A DNA stretch of 64,000 nucleotides from Tabrizicola sp. (GTDB taxonomy: Bacteria > Pseudomonadota > Alphaproteobacteria > Rhodobacterales > Rhodobacteraceae). Both the position numbers and the translations under genes were made by a program. Position 1 is the stretch's first letter, and every line of letters starts with the position of its first letter. Positions 8,456-16,964 of the stretch are shown here, one piece after another. Where the stretch lies: the NCBI GenBank assembly GCA_025458105.1, contig JALOTD010000031.1:50640-114639 (forward strand), read 5' to 3'. The notes beneath the pieces are model-generated. The model did no database searches, had not been told where the DNA came from, and was given only the letters and a program-made list of their open reading frames with translations.

Positions 8456-9286
8456 ATGAAGACTGTCTCCATCGGCGCGTTGCGCGTCGGAAACGACTTG
8501 CCGCTTCTGGTGATCGCGGGGCCCTGCCAGCTGGAAAGCCTGGACCACGCCCAGATGATCGCGGGGGCAATGGCCGAGGCCTGTCACGCCGCGGGCGCGC
8601 AGTTCGTGTTCAAGGCCAGCTATGACAAGGCCAACCGCACCTCTTTGACCGGCAAACGCGGCTTGGGGATGGAGGCCGGGCTGAAGGTGCTCGCCGCCGT
8701 CCGGGCGATGGGCCTGCCGGTCCTGACAGATGTGCATGATGCAGGGCAAGCGCGCGAGGCCGCGACAGTCGTCGATGTCATCCAGATCCCCGCCTTCCTG
8801 TGCCGCCAGACCGATCTTCTCTTGGCAGCGGGCGAAACCGGGGCCGTGGTCAATGTCAAGAAGGGCCAGTTCCTGGCTCCCTGGGACATGGCGAATGTGG
8901 CGGCCAAGGTGGCCAGCACGGGGAATGAGCGCATTCTGCTGACCGAACGCGGGGTCAGCTTTGGCTACAACACTCTGGTGGCGGACATGCGCGCGCTGCC
9001 GATCATGGCGAGGACCGGCTATCCGGTCATCATGGACGCGACCCATTCGGTGCAGCAGCCGGGCGGCCAAGGCTCCAGTTCGGGTGGCCAGCGCGAATTC
9101 GCCCCAGTCATGGCCCGCGCAGCGGTGGCTTTGGGCATTGCCGGGGTGTTCATCGAAACCCACGAAGACCCCGACCGCGCACCGTCGGACGGGCCGAACA
9201 TGATCCCGCTGGCCCAGATGCCCGCGCTGGTCGCCAGCCTGATGGCCTTCGACCGGCTGGCCAAGGCCGACCCGCTGCGCGTTTGA
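8456..9286 (+). CDS. kdsA: 3-deoxy-8-phosphooctulonate synthase
   Basis: The product has 276 residues and condenses phosphoenolpyruvate with arabinose-5-phosphate to give KDO-8-phosphate, precursor of KDO in lipopolysaccharide and KPS-type capsules. Diagnostic stretches are IAGPCQLES, FKASYDKANRTS, LTDVHDAGQA, VNVKKGQFLAPWDM, ERGVSFGYNTLVADMRALPIM and DATHSVQQPGG. A GGAG 7 nt before the ATG supports the start. It follows the capsule exporter genes by 21 bp, so they are probably cotranscribed. KDO-linked capsule export is a coherent theme. Confidence 0.97.
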   Translation: MKTVSIGALRVGNDLPLLVIAGPCQLESLDHAQMIAGAMAEACHAAGAQFVFKASYDKANRTSLTGKRGLGMEAGLKVLAAVRAMGLPVLTDVHDAGQAREAATVVDVIQIPAFLCRQTDLLLAAGETGAVVNVKKGQFLAPWDMANVAAKVASTGNERILLTERGVSFGYNTLVADMRALPIMARTGYPVIMDATHSVQQPGGQGSSSGGQREFAPVMARAAVALGIAGVFIETHEDPDRAPSDGPNMIPLAQMPALVASLMAFDRLAKADPLRV

Positions 9287-9308
9287 ATCCCCGTGCTCTT
9301 CTGCCCGA

Positions 9309-9318
9309 CCACGCGTGG
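9309..9318. repeat. CCACGCGTGG palindrome between convergent genes
   Basis: The perfect 10-bp palindrome lies in the 38-bp gap between kdsA and the convergent flavoprotein gene. The same core, extended to 16 bp, lies between crtC and tspO at 42435-42450. It may act as a weak bidirectional terminator or a protein site. Confidence 0.4.
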
Positions 9319-9324
9319 ACAGTC

Positions 9325-10500
9325 CTAGACCGCCTGCCCCGCCGCCCAACCCGAGGACCAGGCCCACTGAAAGTTATAGCCCCCCAGCCAACCGGTCACA
9401 TCCACGACCTCGCCCACAAAGTATAGCCCCGGCACGCCCTTCGCTTCCATCGTCCGGCCGTCAAGCGCCCGCGTATCGACCCCGCCCAGCGTCACCTCGG
9501 CCGTTCGGTAGCCCTCTGAGCCCACCGGGACCAGCCGCCAGTCCGTGAGACCCTCCGCCACCCGATCCAGCGCGGCGCCGGAATACTCTGCCATCGGCCC
9601 GGTTCGGCCCAGCGTTCCCTCAAGATGACGGGCAAGCCGTTCAGGGAACCATGCCCCCAGCACGGTCCGCAGCTGCGCCCGGCCCTGCGCGGCCTTTGCT
9701 GCCCGAAGCTCGGCAGCCGCATCCCGCCCCGGCAGAAGATTGACGTGAACCGCCTCACCCTCGCGCCAATAGCTGGAGATCTGCAGGACAGCCGGGCCGG
9801 ACAGCCCGCGATGGGTGAAGAGCATCGCCTCATCGAAACCCTGCCGCCCGCAGGACAGGCGGCCCGGCACGGCCAGACCGGCCAGAGGGCGCATCCAGGC
9901 CAGTTCCTGCTCGGCAAAGGTCAGAGGCACAAGCGCGGGCCGCGTCTCGACGATGGGCAGGCCAAAGCTTTCAGCCACGCGGTAGCCATAGCCCGTTGCC
10001 CCCATCTTCGGGATCGACTTGCCCCCGGTGGCCACGATCACCGCCCTGCCCGTCTGCACACCGCGCGCGGTGTCGACCTCGAACCCCGTCGCCGATCGCC
10101 GGACGTCTCCCAGCGCACACCCCAGCCAAAGGGCGCCTCCGGCCCGGGCCAGGTCCTTTGTCAGCATGTCGACGATCTGGCTGGCCGAACCGTCGCAAAA
10201 GAGCTGCCCCAGCGTCTTTTCGTGCCAGGCAATCCCCGCCGCATCGACCCGCGCGATGAAATCCCATTGGGTGAAGCGTTTCAGCGCCGACAGGGCAAAT
10301 CGTGGATTTTGCGACAGGAACCGGTCCGGCGCGATGCCGAGATTGGTGAAGTTGCAGCGCCCCCCACCGGAAATCCGGATCTTTTCACCGGGCTTTTCCG
10401 CATGATCGATGACAAGAACCCGCCGACCGCGGCGCGCGGCTTCAATCCCGGCCATCAGACCAGCCGCCCCGGCCCCCAGAATGATCACGTCCCATTGCAC
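9325..10500 (-). CDS. HI0933/YhiN-family NAD(P)/FAD-dependent oxidoreductase
   Basis: The protein has 391 residues. The N-terminal Rossmann motif is ILGAGAAGLMAG, followed by the family signature EKIRISGGGRCNFTN. The second dinucleotide-binding block is RAVIVATGGKSIPKMGATGYGY. The C-terminal block GLYFVGEVVDVTGWLGGYNFQWAWSSG closes the FAD site. The physiological substrate of this widespread flavoprotein family is not known. The gene is single and convergent with kdsA. Confidence 0.9.
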   Translation of the reverse strand: MQWDVIILGAGAAGLMAGIEAARRGRRVLVIDHAEKPGEKIRISGGGRCNFTNLGIAPDRFLSQNPRFALSALKRFTQWDFIARVDAAGIAWHEKTLGQLFCDGSASQIVDMLTKDLARAGGALWLGCALGDVRRSATGFEVDTARGVQTGRAVIVATGGKSIPKMGATGYGYRVAESFGLPIVETRPALVPLTFAEQELAWMRPLAGLAVPGRLSCGRQGFDEAMLFTHRGLSGPAVLQISSYWREGEAVHVNLLPGRDAAAELRAAKAAQGRAQLRTVLGAWFPERLARHLEGTLGRTGPMAEYSGAALDRVAEGLTDWRLVPVGSEGYRTAEVTLGGVDTRALDGRTMEAKGVPGLYFVGEVVDVTGWLGGYNFQWAWSSGWAAGQAV

Positions 10501-10601
10501 GCCCCCGTCCTAGCGAGGCATTTCTGACGCGGCAAGCGCGGAAAAAGCCGCAACTCCCCCTTGCAGGCCCCCGACCGCTTCGCTAAACACCGCCGCACGG
10601 T

Positions 10602-10676
10602 TGGGGCGTCGCCAAGCGGTAAGGCAGCGGTTTTTGGTACCGCCATACCTAGGTTCGAATCCTAGCGCCCCAGCCA
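10602..10676 (+). tRNA. tRNA-Gln (anticodon TTG)
   Basis: The acceptor stem is TGGGGCG (10602-10608) paired with CGCCCCA (10666-10672). The anticodon stem-loop is GCGGT-TTTTGGT-ACCGC with anticodon TTG. The T arm is CTAGG-TTCGAAT-CCTAG. G73 and an encoded CCA follow. It reads CAA and, by wobble, CAG. Length is 75 nt including CCA. Confidence 0.97.
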
Positions 10677-10711
10677 ACCCTCCTTTTTTCCGGCACTTCG
10701 GAGAGCGCGCC

Positions 10712-11161
10712 TTGACCCTTCGCCCGATCTTCCTTGCCGCCCTCCTGCCGCTGAGTGCCTGTGTCGGTGGCAAAACGACAATGCAGTTCTATCCGCTGGA
10801 CGGGGCCATTGCCGAGGCCGATCCGACGACCGTGATTGAAGCGACGATGGAGAACGTGTCGGGCACCTCGGGTCCCTTGACCTTCCGCCTGCCGGACCGG
10901 GTCAGGTGCGAAGGCACCTGGTCGTCCCTGACGCCCAAGACGGTTTCGCGCACCAAGGGCCTGTCGCTGACCTGGAAGAAGACCGGAGGAGAACTCGGTG
11001 GCGAGACGCGCACCGAAGCGCGGGTGAATGACGGCGAGCTTTATGCGGTCTGTTCGGACGGGCGCCGGGTGCAGGGGACCTTTGTCATCGGGTCGGGCAC
11101 TGCCAGCGGCACGGGCAGCGCCTCGGACACCATGGGCAACGTCTACAAGCTCTTGTTCTGA
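10712..11161 (+). CDS. Small predicted lipoprotein
   Basis: A TTG at 10712 with GGAGAG 7 nt upstream gives a 149-residue protein. The signal peptide ends in a lipobox, LLPLSAC, at about residue 17. The mature part has a Ser/Thr/Gly-rich C-terminus (GSGTASGTGSASDTMG) and two further cysteines. I do not recognise a family with a known function. It begins 35 bp after the tRNA gene and its stop abuts the aroB stop, tail to tail. Confidence 0.75.
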   Translation: MTLRPIFLAALLPLSACVGGKTTMQFYPLDGAIAEADPTTVIEATMENVSGTSGPLTFRLPDRVRCEGTWSSLTPKTVSRTKGLSLTWKKTGGELGGETRTEARVNDGELYAVCSDGRRVQGTFVIGSGTASGTGSASDTMGNVYKLLF

Positions 11162-12271
11162 TCAGCGCCCGGCCAGGGCCTCGGCCAGAACAGCGCGGAC
11201 CGCCTCACCGGGAACGTCATCGGCCACGAAAGCCTGACCGATCTCGCGCGCCAGGATAAAGCGCAGGCGACCGTCGATCACCTTCTTGTCCTGCCCCATC
11301 AGGGCAACCAGCGCCTCGGCATTCGGCAGATCGCCGGGGATATCCGCCAGATCGACCTTCATCCCCATGTCGCGCAGGTGCGACCGCACGCGGCTTGGCT
11401 CCTCTTGCGCGCACATACCGAGCCGCGCGGACAGTTGAAAGGCCAGGGCGCAGCCTATCGCCACGCCTTCGCCATGCAGAAGCCGGTCGGAATAGCCCGT
11501 CGCCTTTTCAAGGGCATGACAGAAGGTATGACCCAGGTTCAGAAGCGCGCGGTCGCCTTCTTCGGTCTCATCCCGCGCAACGATGTCGGCCTTCATCTGA
11601 ACCGACCGGGTCACCGCATGCAGACGAGCCGCGCGGTCGCCGCGGCGAAGCGCCGGGCCATGCCGTTCCAGCCAGTCGAAAAACCCCGCGTCGCCCAGAA
11701 GACCGTATTTCACGACCTCGCCATAGCCGGAGAGGAAGTCACGGTCAGGCAGAGTATCCAGAACGCCGATATCGGCCAGAACCAGGCTTGGCTGGTGAAA
11801 GGCCCCGACCAGGTTCTTGCCTTGCGCCGTGTTGATTCCTGTCTTGCCGCCGACCGAACTGTCCACCTGCGCCAGAAGCGTCGTAGGTATCTGCACGAAG
11901 CGGACGCCCCGGCGCAGGATGGCCGAGGCAAAGCCGACCAGATCGCCGATCACCCCGCCACCCAGTGCCACGACAAGATCCTTGCGCTCGACCTTCGCCT
12001 CCAAAAGCCATTCCGTCGCACGGGCAAGCTGCTCCCACCCTTTCGTCGCCTCTCCCGGTGGCAGGGCCAGGGCGGTGACGGCAATGCCTTGTTCGGTCAG
12101 GGCCTGGGTCAAGGCCGCGAGATGCGTGGTGGCAACCGTCTCATCGGTGATTACGGCGACCCGTTTGCGGCGCAGAAGCGGGGCGATCTCCGCGCCGGCG
12201 CAGTGCAGCAACCCTTCGCCGATCCGCACCTCATACGAGCGGTCGCCCAGGTCTACGGCTACGGTATTCAC
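11162..12271 (-). CDS. aroB: 3-dehydroquinate synthase
   Basis: The product has about 369 residues and converts DAHP to 3-dehydroquinate, the second shikimate-pathway step. Motifs include the NAD-binding block ALGGGVIGDLVGFASAILRRG, QIPTTLLAQVDSSVGGKTGIN, the metal-binding SGYGEVVKYGLL, LNLGHTFCHALE and LLHGEGVAIG. The GTG at 12271 overlaps the aroK stop as GTGA, so I prefer it to the start at 12286. Confidence 0.96.
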   Translation of the reverse strand: MNTVAVDLGDRSYEVRIGEGLLHCAGAEIAPLLRRKRVAVITDETVATTHLAALTQALTEQGIAVTALALPPGEATKGWEQLARATEWLLEAKVERKDLVVALGGGVIGDLVGFASAILRRGVRFVQIPTTLLAQVDSSVGGKTGINTAQGKNLVGAFHQPSLVLADIGVLDTLPDRDFLSGYGEVVKYGLLGDAGFFDWLERHGPALRRGDRAARLHAVTRSVQMKADIVARDETEEGDRALLNLGHTFCHALEKATGYSDRLLHGEGVAIGCALAFQLSARLGMCAQEEPSRVRSHLRDMGMKVDLADIPGDLPNAEALVALMGQDKKVIDGRLRFILAREIGQAFVADDVPGEAVRAVLAEALAGR

Positions 12272-12813
12272 GCCTCGCTCTCCCACACATCCGGCCGATC
12301 TTGCAGGGCGGCCAATACCCGCGCCGCCATATCCTCGACCGACAGGTCAGGCGCGGCATCGACGGCAAGATCGGCCTGGGCGTAATGCGGTAATCGGGCT
12401 TCGTAAAGGCCCTGCAAGGTCTCACGCGGGTTGGCCGTGCGCAGCAAGGGGCGAGTCGCCTTGTGCCGCACGCGCTGCCACAAGAGATCAACATCGGCCC
12501 GCAGCCAGACCGAAATACCGATGTCGTGGATCATCGCGCGGTTGGTCGCCGACAGAAAGGCGCCGCCGCCGGTCGACAGGATGCAGGGCTCGCCCTTCAG
12601 CAGGCGGGCGATGACCTCGGTCTCGCGGGCACGGAAGAACGGCTCGCCATCGCGTTCGAATATCTCGGCAATGGATCGGTTGGCGGCGCGGACGATTTCC
12701 TCGTCCGAATCCCGGAATGCGACACCGACAAGCCGGGCCAGGGCCGTGCCCACGGCCGTCTTGCCCGCGCCCATCATCCCAACCATCACGACGGTCCTTG
12801 CCAGACGCCGCAT
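12268..12813 (-). CDS. aroK: Shikimate kinase
   Basis: This 181-residue P-loop kinase phosphorylates shikimate at the 3-hydroxyl. Its Walker A is VGMMGAGKTAVG (residues 11-22). DSDEEI and FRARETEV bind shikimate, STGGGAF is the conserved glycine motif, and the LID region is KATRPLL. The ATG at 12813 has AAGGA 5-9 nt upstream. It is coupled to aroB through GTGA. The aroKB pair is the usual arrangement. Confidence 0.95.
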   Translation of the reverse strand: MRRLARTVVMVGMMGAGKTAVGTALARLVGVAFRDSDEEIVRAANRSIAEIFERDGEPFFRARETEVIARLLKGEPCILSTGGGAFLSATNRAMIHDIGISVWLRADVDLLWQRVRHKATRPLLRTANPRETLQGLYEARLPHYAQADLAVDAAPDLSVEDMAARVLAALQDRPDVWESEA

Positions 12814-12893
12814 AAGTCCTTCCCAGTTGTTTGGTCCCGGCAGGCTTTTGCCTTTGGGGAAATATTCCCTCCTCAATGGCGTGAAGTTTCGCG

Positions 12894-12983
12894 GAATGCT
12901 ATATACATTCTGCAGAAGTCCGGTGGCGTCGGGGCCTTTGCCCCGACACACCGCAAGAATCAGGGAGTGGACTAAGCCACTCC
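12894..12983. promoter_or_regulatory. Dyad and double hairpin between aroK and the divergent 44-residue gene
   Basis: GAATG (12894-12898) and CATTC (12906-12910) flank CTATATA, the only AT-rich spot and a likely promoter core. Two strong hairpins follow on the plus strand: GTCGGGGC-CTTT-GCCCCGAC (12928-12947) and GGAGTGG-ACTAAG-CCACTCC (12964-12983). They would lie in the 5' leader of the 44-residue gene, which starts 26 nt later. Their function is unknown. Confidence 0.4.
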
Positions 12984-13009
12984 GACGAAGGCCGAGGAAG
13001 GGCAAGACG

Positions 13010-13144
13010 ATGGGTCGGATCATCAAGGCTTTGGTGGTGCTGTTGATTTTCGGGTTCATCGGGTTGACAGGCTACGCCTATCTTGGCGATCTGAGCCCGG
13101 AACAGGGCGAAGTGAAGAAGCCTGTGGTGCTGGATGCGGAATAG
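13010..13144 (+). CDS. 44-residue single-span membrane peptide
   Basis: The ATG at 13010 follows a purine-rich GAGGAAGGG. The peptide has one hydrophobic helix (IIKALVVLLIFGFIGLTGYAYL) and a short acidic tail. It overlaps the start of the 517-residue exported protein by 11 nt, which suggests coupling. No known family was recognised. Its position behind a structured leader makes it more likely to be real than a chance ORF. Confidence 0.7.
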   Translation: MGRIIKALVVLLIFGFIGLTGYAYLGDLSPEQGEVKKPVVLDAE

Positions 13145-14687
13145 GGTCCTTGGCCTGGTAGCGTGTATTCTGGGGACCGGGGCCGCCGCGCAAGAGGGCG
13201 GCCCGCTGTCAGCCATTGACTGGTTGTCGCAATCGGTCGCAACCCCTGCTGCACAAGACACGGGTGGAGTGCCGATCGCCATCGACGAGCCGCCGGTAGC
13301 CGATCAGGGCGGGGCCTTGCCGGAACCTGTGGCGACAACCTCTCTTGACGCCCCGTCGCCTGATGCGGTGGGACTGATTGCTCCGGCGGTTTCCGGCCTG
13401 CCCCGCGATCTGTGGGGGGCGGGACTGACGCGCGAGATATCCGAGGCGCTGGTCGGACACCCGGACGACGCCCTGCCTGCCTTGCGCCAGTTGTTTCTGA
13501 CCATCCTTCTGGCCGAGGCGCAGGCACCCGTCGATGCGGGCGGCAGGGGAGATCTGCTGCAAGTGCGGATCGACAAGCTCTTGGCGCTTGGCGCACTGGA
13601 ACAGGCTGCCGCCCTGATCGAGGCTGCGAGCCCCACCTCACCCGAACTGTTTCGCCGCGCTTTCGATGTGTCGCTTTTGACCGGGGCCGAGGACCGCGCC
13701 TGCGAGAAGATGGCGGCGGCTCCGCATCTGGCACCCACCGTTCCGGCGCGGATCTTCTGTCTGGCCCGGTCGGGCGACTGGGACACTGCGGCGCTGACGC
13801 TGCACAGCGCCACGGCAATCGGTCAGCTGTCCGCCGATCAGGCGGCGCTCTTGTCGCGCTTTCTGGATCCGGACCTCTTTGAGGGCGAACCAGTCCCGGC
13901 GGCACCAAGCCCAGTCACGCCGCTTGACTGGAAAATCTATGAGGCAATCGGCGAGCCCTTGCCGACCGATCGCCTGCCCTTGGCATTCTCCTATGCCGAG
14001 ATCAGCCCAAAGGCTGGCTGGAAGGCCCAGATCGAGGCGGCCGAACGGTTGACGCGGGGCGGGACGATCCCGCCGAATGTCATCCTGGGCCTTTACACCG
14101 AGCGGGCTCCTGCGGCTTCGGGCGGCGTCTGGGACCGGGCGGCTGCCTTCCAGCGTTTTGAGACGGCGCTGAATTCGGGGGATCTTGCGCGCATATCGAC
14201 GGCCCTGCCCCCCGTCTGGGCAAAGATGCAGGAGGCCGAACTTGAGGTGCCCTTTGCAGTTCTGTTCGGGAAGGCGCTGGTCGATCTTCCGCTGGAGGGC
14301 GAGGCGTCTGACATCGCTTTACGCGTCGGATTGCTGTCGCCGTATCGCGACACGGTGGCCACCCGACTGCAACCCGAAGGTCAGGTCGAGGTCTTTCTCG
14401 CCGCCCTTGCGCTGGGTGACCTGACGGGCGCGGTGCCGCCGGACAGTCTGGGCCGGGCCATCTCTGCGGCCTTTAGAACCCCGCGTCTGCCCGCCCGCGG
14501 ACAAGAGCTTCTGGACGGAAATCGCACCGGTGAGGCCATCCTGGTGGCGATCGACAGCATCTCGCGCGGGGTACAGGGCGATCTGAACGGCGTGACCGAA
14601 GGCCTGTCGCTTTTGCGCGCGGTCGGTCTTGAGGGCGTTGCACGACGGACAGCGCTGGAACTGATGATCCTGGAACGGCGGGGCTGA
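13134..14687 (+). CDS. Exported alpha-helical protein of unknown function
   Basis: The 517-residue protein starts with a short signal peptide (RVLGLVACILGTGAAAQ). The mature part is rich in Ala, Leu and Pro and reads as repeated helices (for example LLALGALEQAAALIEAASP and LARSGDWDTAALTLHSATAIG), which suggests a TPR-like scaffold. No catalytic motif was seen. It overlaps the 44-residue gene and is 5 bp upstream of xerD. A periplasmic scaffold linked to the small membrane peptide is a reasonable guess. Confidence 0.75.
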   Translation: MRNRVLGLVACILGTGAAAQEGGPLSAIDWLSQSVATPAAQDTGGVPIAIDEPPVADQGGALPEPVATTSLDAPSPDAVGLIAPAVSGLPRDLWGAGLTREISEALVGHPDDALPALRQLFLTILLAEAQAPVDAGGRGDLLQVRIDKLLALGALEQAAALIEAASPTSPELFRRAFDVSLLTGAEDRACEKMAAAPHLAPTVPARIFCLARSGDWDTAALTLHSATAIGQLSADQAALLSRFLDPDLFEGEPVPAAPSPVTPLDWKIYEAIGEPLPTDRLPLAFSYAEISPKAGWKAQIEAAERLTRGGTIPPNVILGLYTERAPAASGGVWDRAAAFQRFETALNSGDLARISTALPPVWAKMQEAELEVPFAVLFGKALVDLPLEGEASDIALRVGLLSPYRDTVATRLQPEGQVEVFLAALALGDLTGAVPPDSLGRAISAAFRTPRLPARGQELLDGNRTGEAILVAIDSISRGVQGDLNGVTEGLSLLRAVGLEGVARRTALELMILERRG

Positions 14688-14692
14688 GGCCC

Positions 14693-15637
14693 ATGCCGAC
14701 CGGAGAAGCCAACCGCTGGATTTCTACCTTTCTTGACGCCCGGGTTGCCGAGGTTGGGGCAGCGCGCAACACGCAGCTGGCCTATGGCCGCGATCTAGTC
14801 GATTTTGCCGAGTGGCTGAACCAGCGCGGTCAGTCCTTTGGCAGCGCGGACCAGGCGTCGGTCGAAGATTATCTGGTGGCTTGCGATTCGCAGGGCCTGT
14901 CCAAGGCGACACGTGCGCGACGTCTGTCTTCGATCCGCCAGCTGTTCCGCTTTGCCGTCGATGAAGGGTGGCGGACGGATAACCCGTCCCTGCGTCTCAG
15001 TGGCCCCGGGCGGGCACAGTCTCTGCCGAAAACACTCAGCGAGGCGGAAGTGACCCGCCTTCTGGATGCCGCGCGCGAGCGGGGGCGCAATCCGGTGGAC
15101 CGGTCGCGCGACACGGCCCTGTTCGAGCTTTTGTACGCAACCGGCCTGAGGGTCACGGAACTGGTCAGCCTGCCCCTGTCATCGGTACGGGGCGATCCCC
15201 GGATGATTCTGGTGCGTGGTAAGGGAAACAAGGAGAGGATGGTTCCCCTGTCTGCACCGGCACGCACGGCGCTTGCCGACTGGCTGGCCCGCCGCGATAC
15301 CGAGGACTCGGCCCTGCGCAAAGCCGGGCGGTCGACGTCGCGCTTTCTCTTTCCCGGCGACGGGGTCGACGGGCACCTGACACGGCAATACTTCCACCAA
15401 CTGGTCAAGGATGTGGCCGTGCGGGCCGGGATCTCGCCCGCGCGGGTCACGCCTCATGTGCTGCGGCATGCTTTTGCAACACATCTTCTGGCGCATGGTG
15501 CCGATCTTCGGGTCATACAGACACTCCTTGGTCATAGCGACGTTGCCACGACCGAGATTTACACGCATGTGCTGGACGAGCACCTCAAGGACCTTGTCTT
15601 GACCCGACATCCCCTGGCCCGCAAGGGTCGCGACTGA
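14693..15637 (+). CDS. xerD: Tyrosine recombinase XerD
   Basis: The 314-residue recombinase resolves chromosome dimers at dif with XerC. The N-terminal core-binding SAM-like domain covers about residues 5-90. The catalytic residues are visible: Arg in YATGLRVTEL, Lys in RGKGNKERMVPL, HxxR in PHVLRHAFATHLL, His in LLGHSDVATTEIYTHV and the nucleophilic Tyr in that same block. Its position next to housekeeping genes and standard length argue for the XerD housekeeping enzyme rather than a phage integrase. Confidence 0.92.
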   Translation: MPTGEANRWISTFLDARVAEVGAARNTQLAYGRDLVDFAEWLNQRGQSFGSADQASVEDYLVACDSQGLSKATRARRLSSIRQLFRFAVDEGWRTDNPSLRLSGPGRAQSLPKTLSEAEVTRLLDAARERGRNPVDRSRDTALFELLYATGLRVTELVSLPLSSVRGDPRMILVRGKGNKERMVPLSAPARTALADWLARRDTEDSALRKAGRSTSRFLFPGDGVDGHLTRQYFHQLVKDVAVRAGISPARVTPHVLRHAFATHLLAHGADLRVIQTLLGHSDVATTEIYTHVLDEHLKDLVLTRHPLARKGRD

Positions 15638-15649
15638 ACGAAGGATCCA

Positions 15650-16954
15650 ATGCCTGACGCTTCCCTTGATGCCGCATTCTGGCTGACGACAGCCGCGATC
15701 CTTTTGCTTCTTGTGATGTCCGCCTTCTTCTCGGGGTCCGAGACCGCGCTGACCGCCTCTTCACGGGCCAAACTGAAGGGGCTGGCCGACAAGGGATCGC
15801 GCGGGGCATCAGCGGCGATGACAGTCACCGAAGACCGCGAACGAATGATTGGCGCTCTGCTTCTGGGCAACAATATCGTCAACATCCTGTCGGCCTCGCT
15901 GGCGACTGCGCTTCTGACCAAGATGTTTGGCGACAGCGGCGTTGCTCTGGCAACCTTTGCGATGACGGCCCTTGTCCTGATCTTCGGCGAGGTGATGCCG
16001 AAGACTGTGGCCATTACCTTTCCAGAACCAGTTGCCACCCGTGTAGCGCCGATAATCCGCATCCTTATCCTGATCTTTTCCCCGATTGTCAGCGTCGTGC
16101 GCGCGCTTGTTCGGGGGATCCTGCGACTGTTCGGAATGAAAGCCGATGAAGGCAGCGCCATGCTTGCCCTGCGCGAGGAGATTGCGGGCGCGATTGCACT
16201 GGGGCATTCGGAAGGCGCGGTGGAGAAGGAAGATCGCGACCGCATGCTCGGCGCGCTGGACCTCGCTCACCGTACCGTCGATGAAATCATGCGCCACCGC
16301 CGCCAGATCGAGATGATCGACGCCGACCAGAGCCCTGACCAGATCATCACGCAGGTTCTGGCGTCACCGCATACCCGGCTTCCGGTCTTCCGCGACAGCG
16401 ACGACAATATCCTGGGCGTGGTGCATGCCAAGGACCTGCTGCGCGAAGTGGACCGCCTGGTCCGGGGCGAGGACGGCTCGGTCGAGGGGATCCGCGCGCT
16501 GGACATCGTCAAGGTGGCCATGAAGCCCTATTTCATTCCCGAAACAACGACGCTGGACGAGCAGATGCGCGAGTTTCTGGCGCGACGCACGCATTTCGCG
16601 CTTGTGGTGGACGAATACGGCGCGCTGCAGGGCCTGATCACGCTGGAAGACATTCTTGAGGAAATCGTTGGCGACATTACCGACGAATTCGACGTTGTGC
16701 GCAAGGATGCCGGACTGACCGAGACCGGGGATGGCTCGTTTCTGATCGAAGGCGCGATGACGATCCGCGACCTGAACCGGGCGATGGACTGGCGTCTGCC
16801 AGACGAAGAGGCGAACACGATCGCGGGCCTGGTGATCCACGAGGCACAGATGATCCCGAACGAGGGGCAGGTCTTCAGCTTCCACGGCTTCCGCTTCGAG
16901 GTGGTGACGCGGCGCGAAAACCGGATCACCAAACTGAAGGTCAGATCGATCTGA
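15650..16954 (+). CDS. CNNM/CorC-type transporter (HlyC/CorC family, DUF21 and CBS domains)
   Basis: The 434-residue protein has an N-terminal DUF21 membrane domain with three to four spans (MSAFFSGSETALTASS, GALLLGNNIVNIL, FGEVMPKTVA). Two CBS domains follow (about 200-330, for example ASPHTRLPVFRDSDDNILGVVHAKDLL and DEYGALQGLITLEDILEEIVG). A C-terminal CorC_HlyC domain ends the protein. Members affect Mg2+ or Co2+ movement. It starts 12 bp after xerD and is probably cotranscribed. Confidence 0.9.
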   Translation: MPDASLDAAFWLTTAAILLLLVMSAFFSGSETALTASSRAKLKGLADKGSRGASAAMTVTEDRERMIGALLLGNNIVNILSASLATALLTKMFGDSGVALATFAMTALVLIFGEVMPKTVAITFPEPVATRVAPIIRILILIFSPIVSVVRALVRGILRLFGMKADEGSAMLALREEIAGAIALGHSEGAVEKEDRDRMLGALDLAHRTVDEIMRHRRQIEMIDADQSPDQIITQVLASPHTRLPVFRDSDDNILGVVHAKDLLREVDRLVRGEDGSVEGIRALDIVKVAMKPYFIPETTTLDEQMREFLARRTHFALVVDEYGALQGLITLEDILEEIVGDITDEFDVVRKDAGLTETGDGSFLIEGAMTIRDLNRAMDWRLPDEEANTIAGLVIHEAQMIPNEGQVFSFHGFRFEVVTRRENRITKLKVRSI

Positions 16955-16964
16955 CGTGGCGGGA

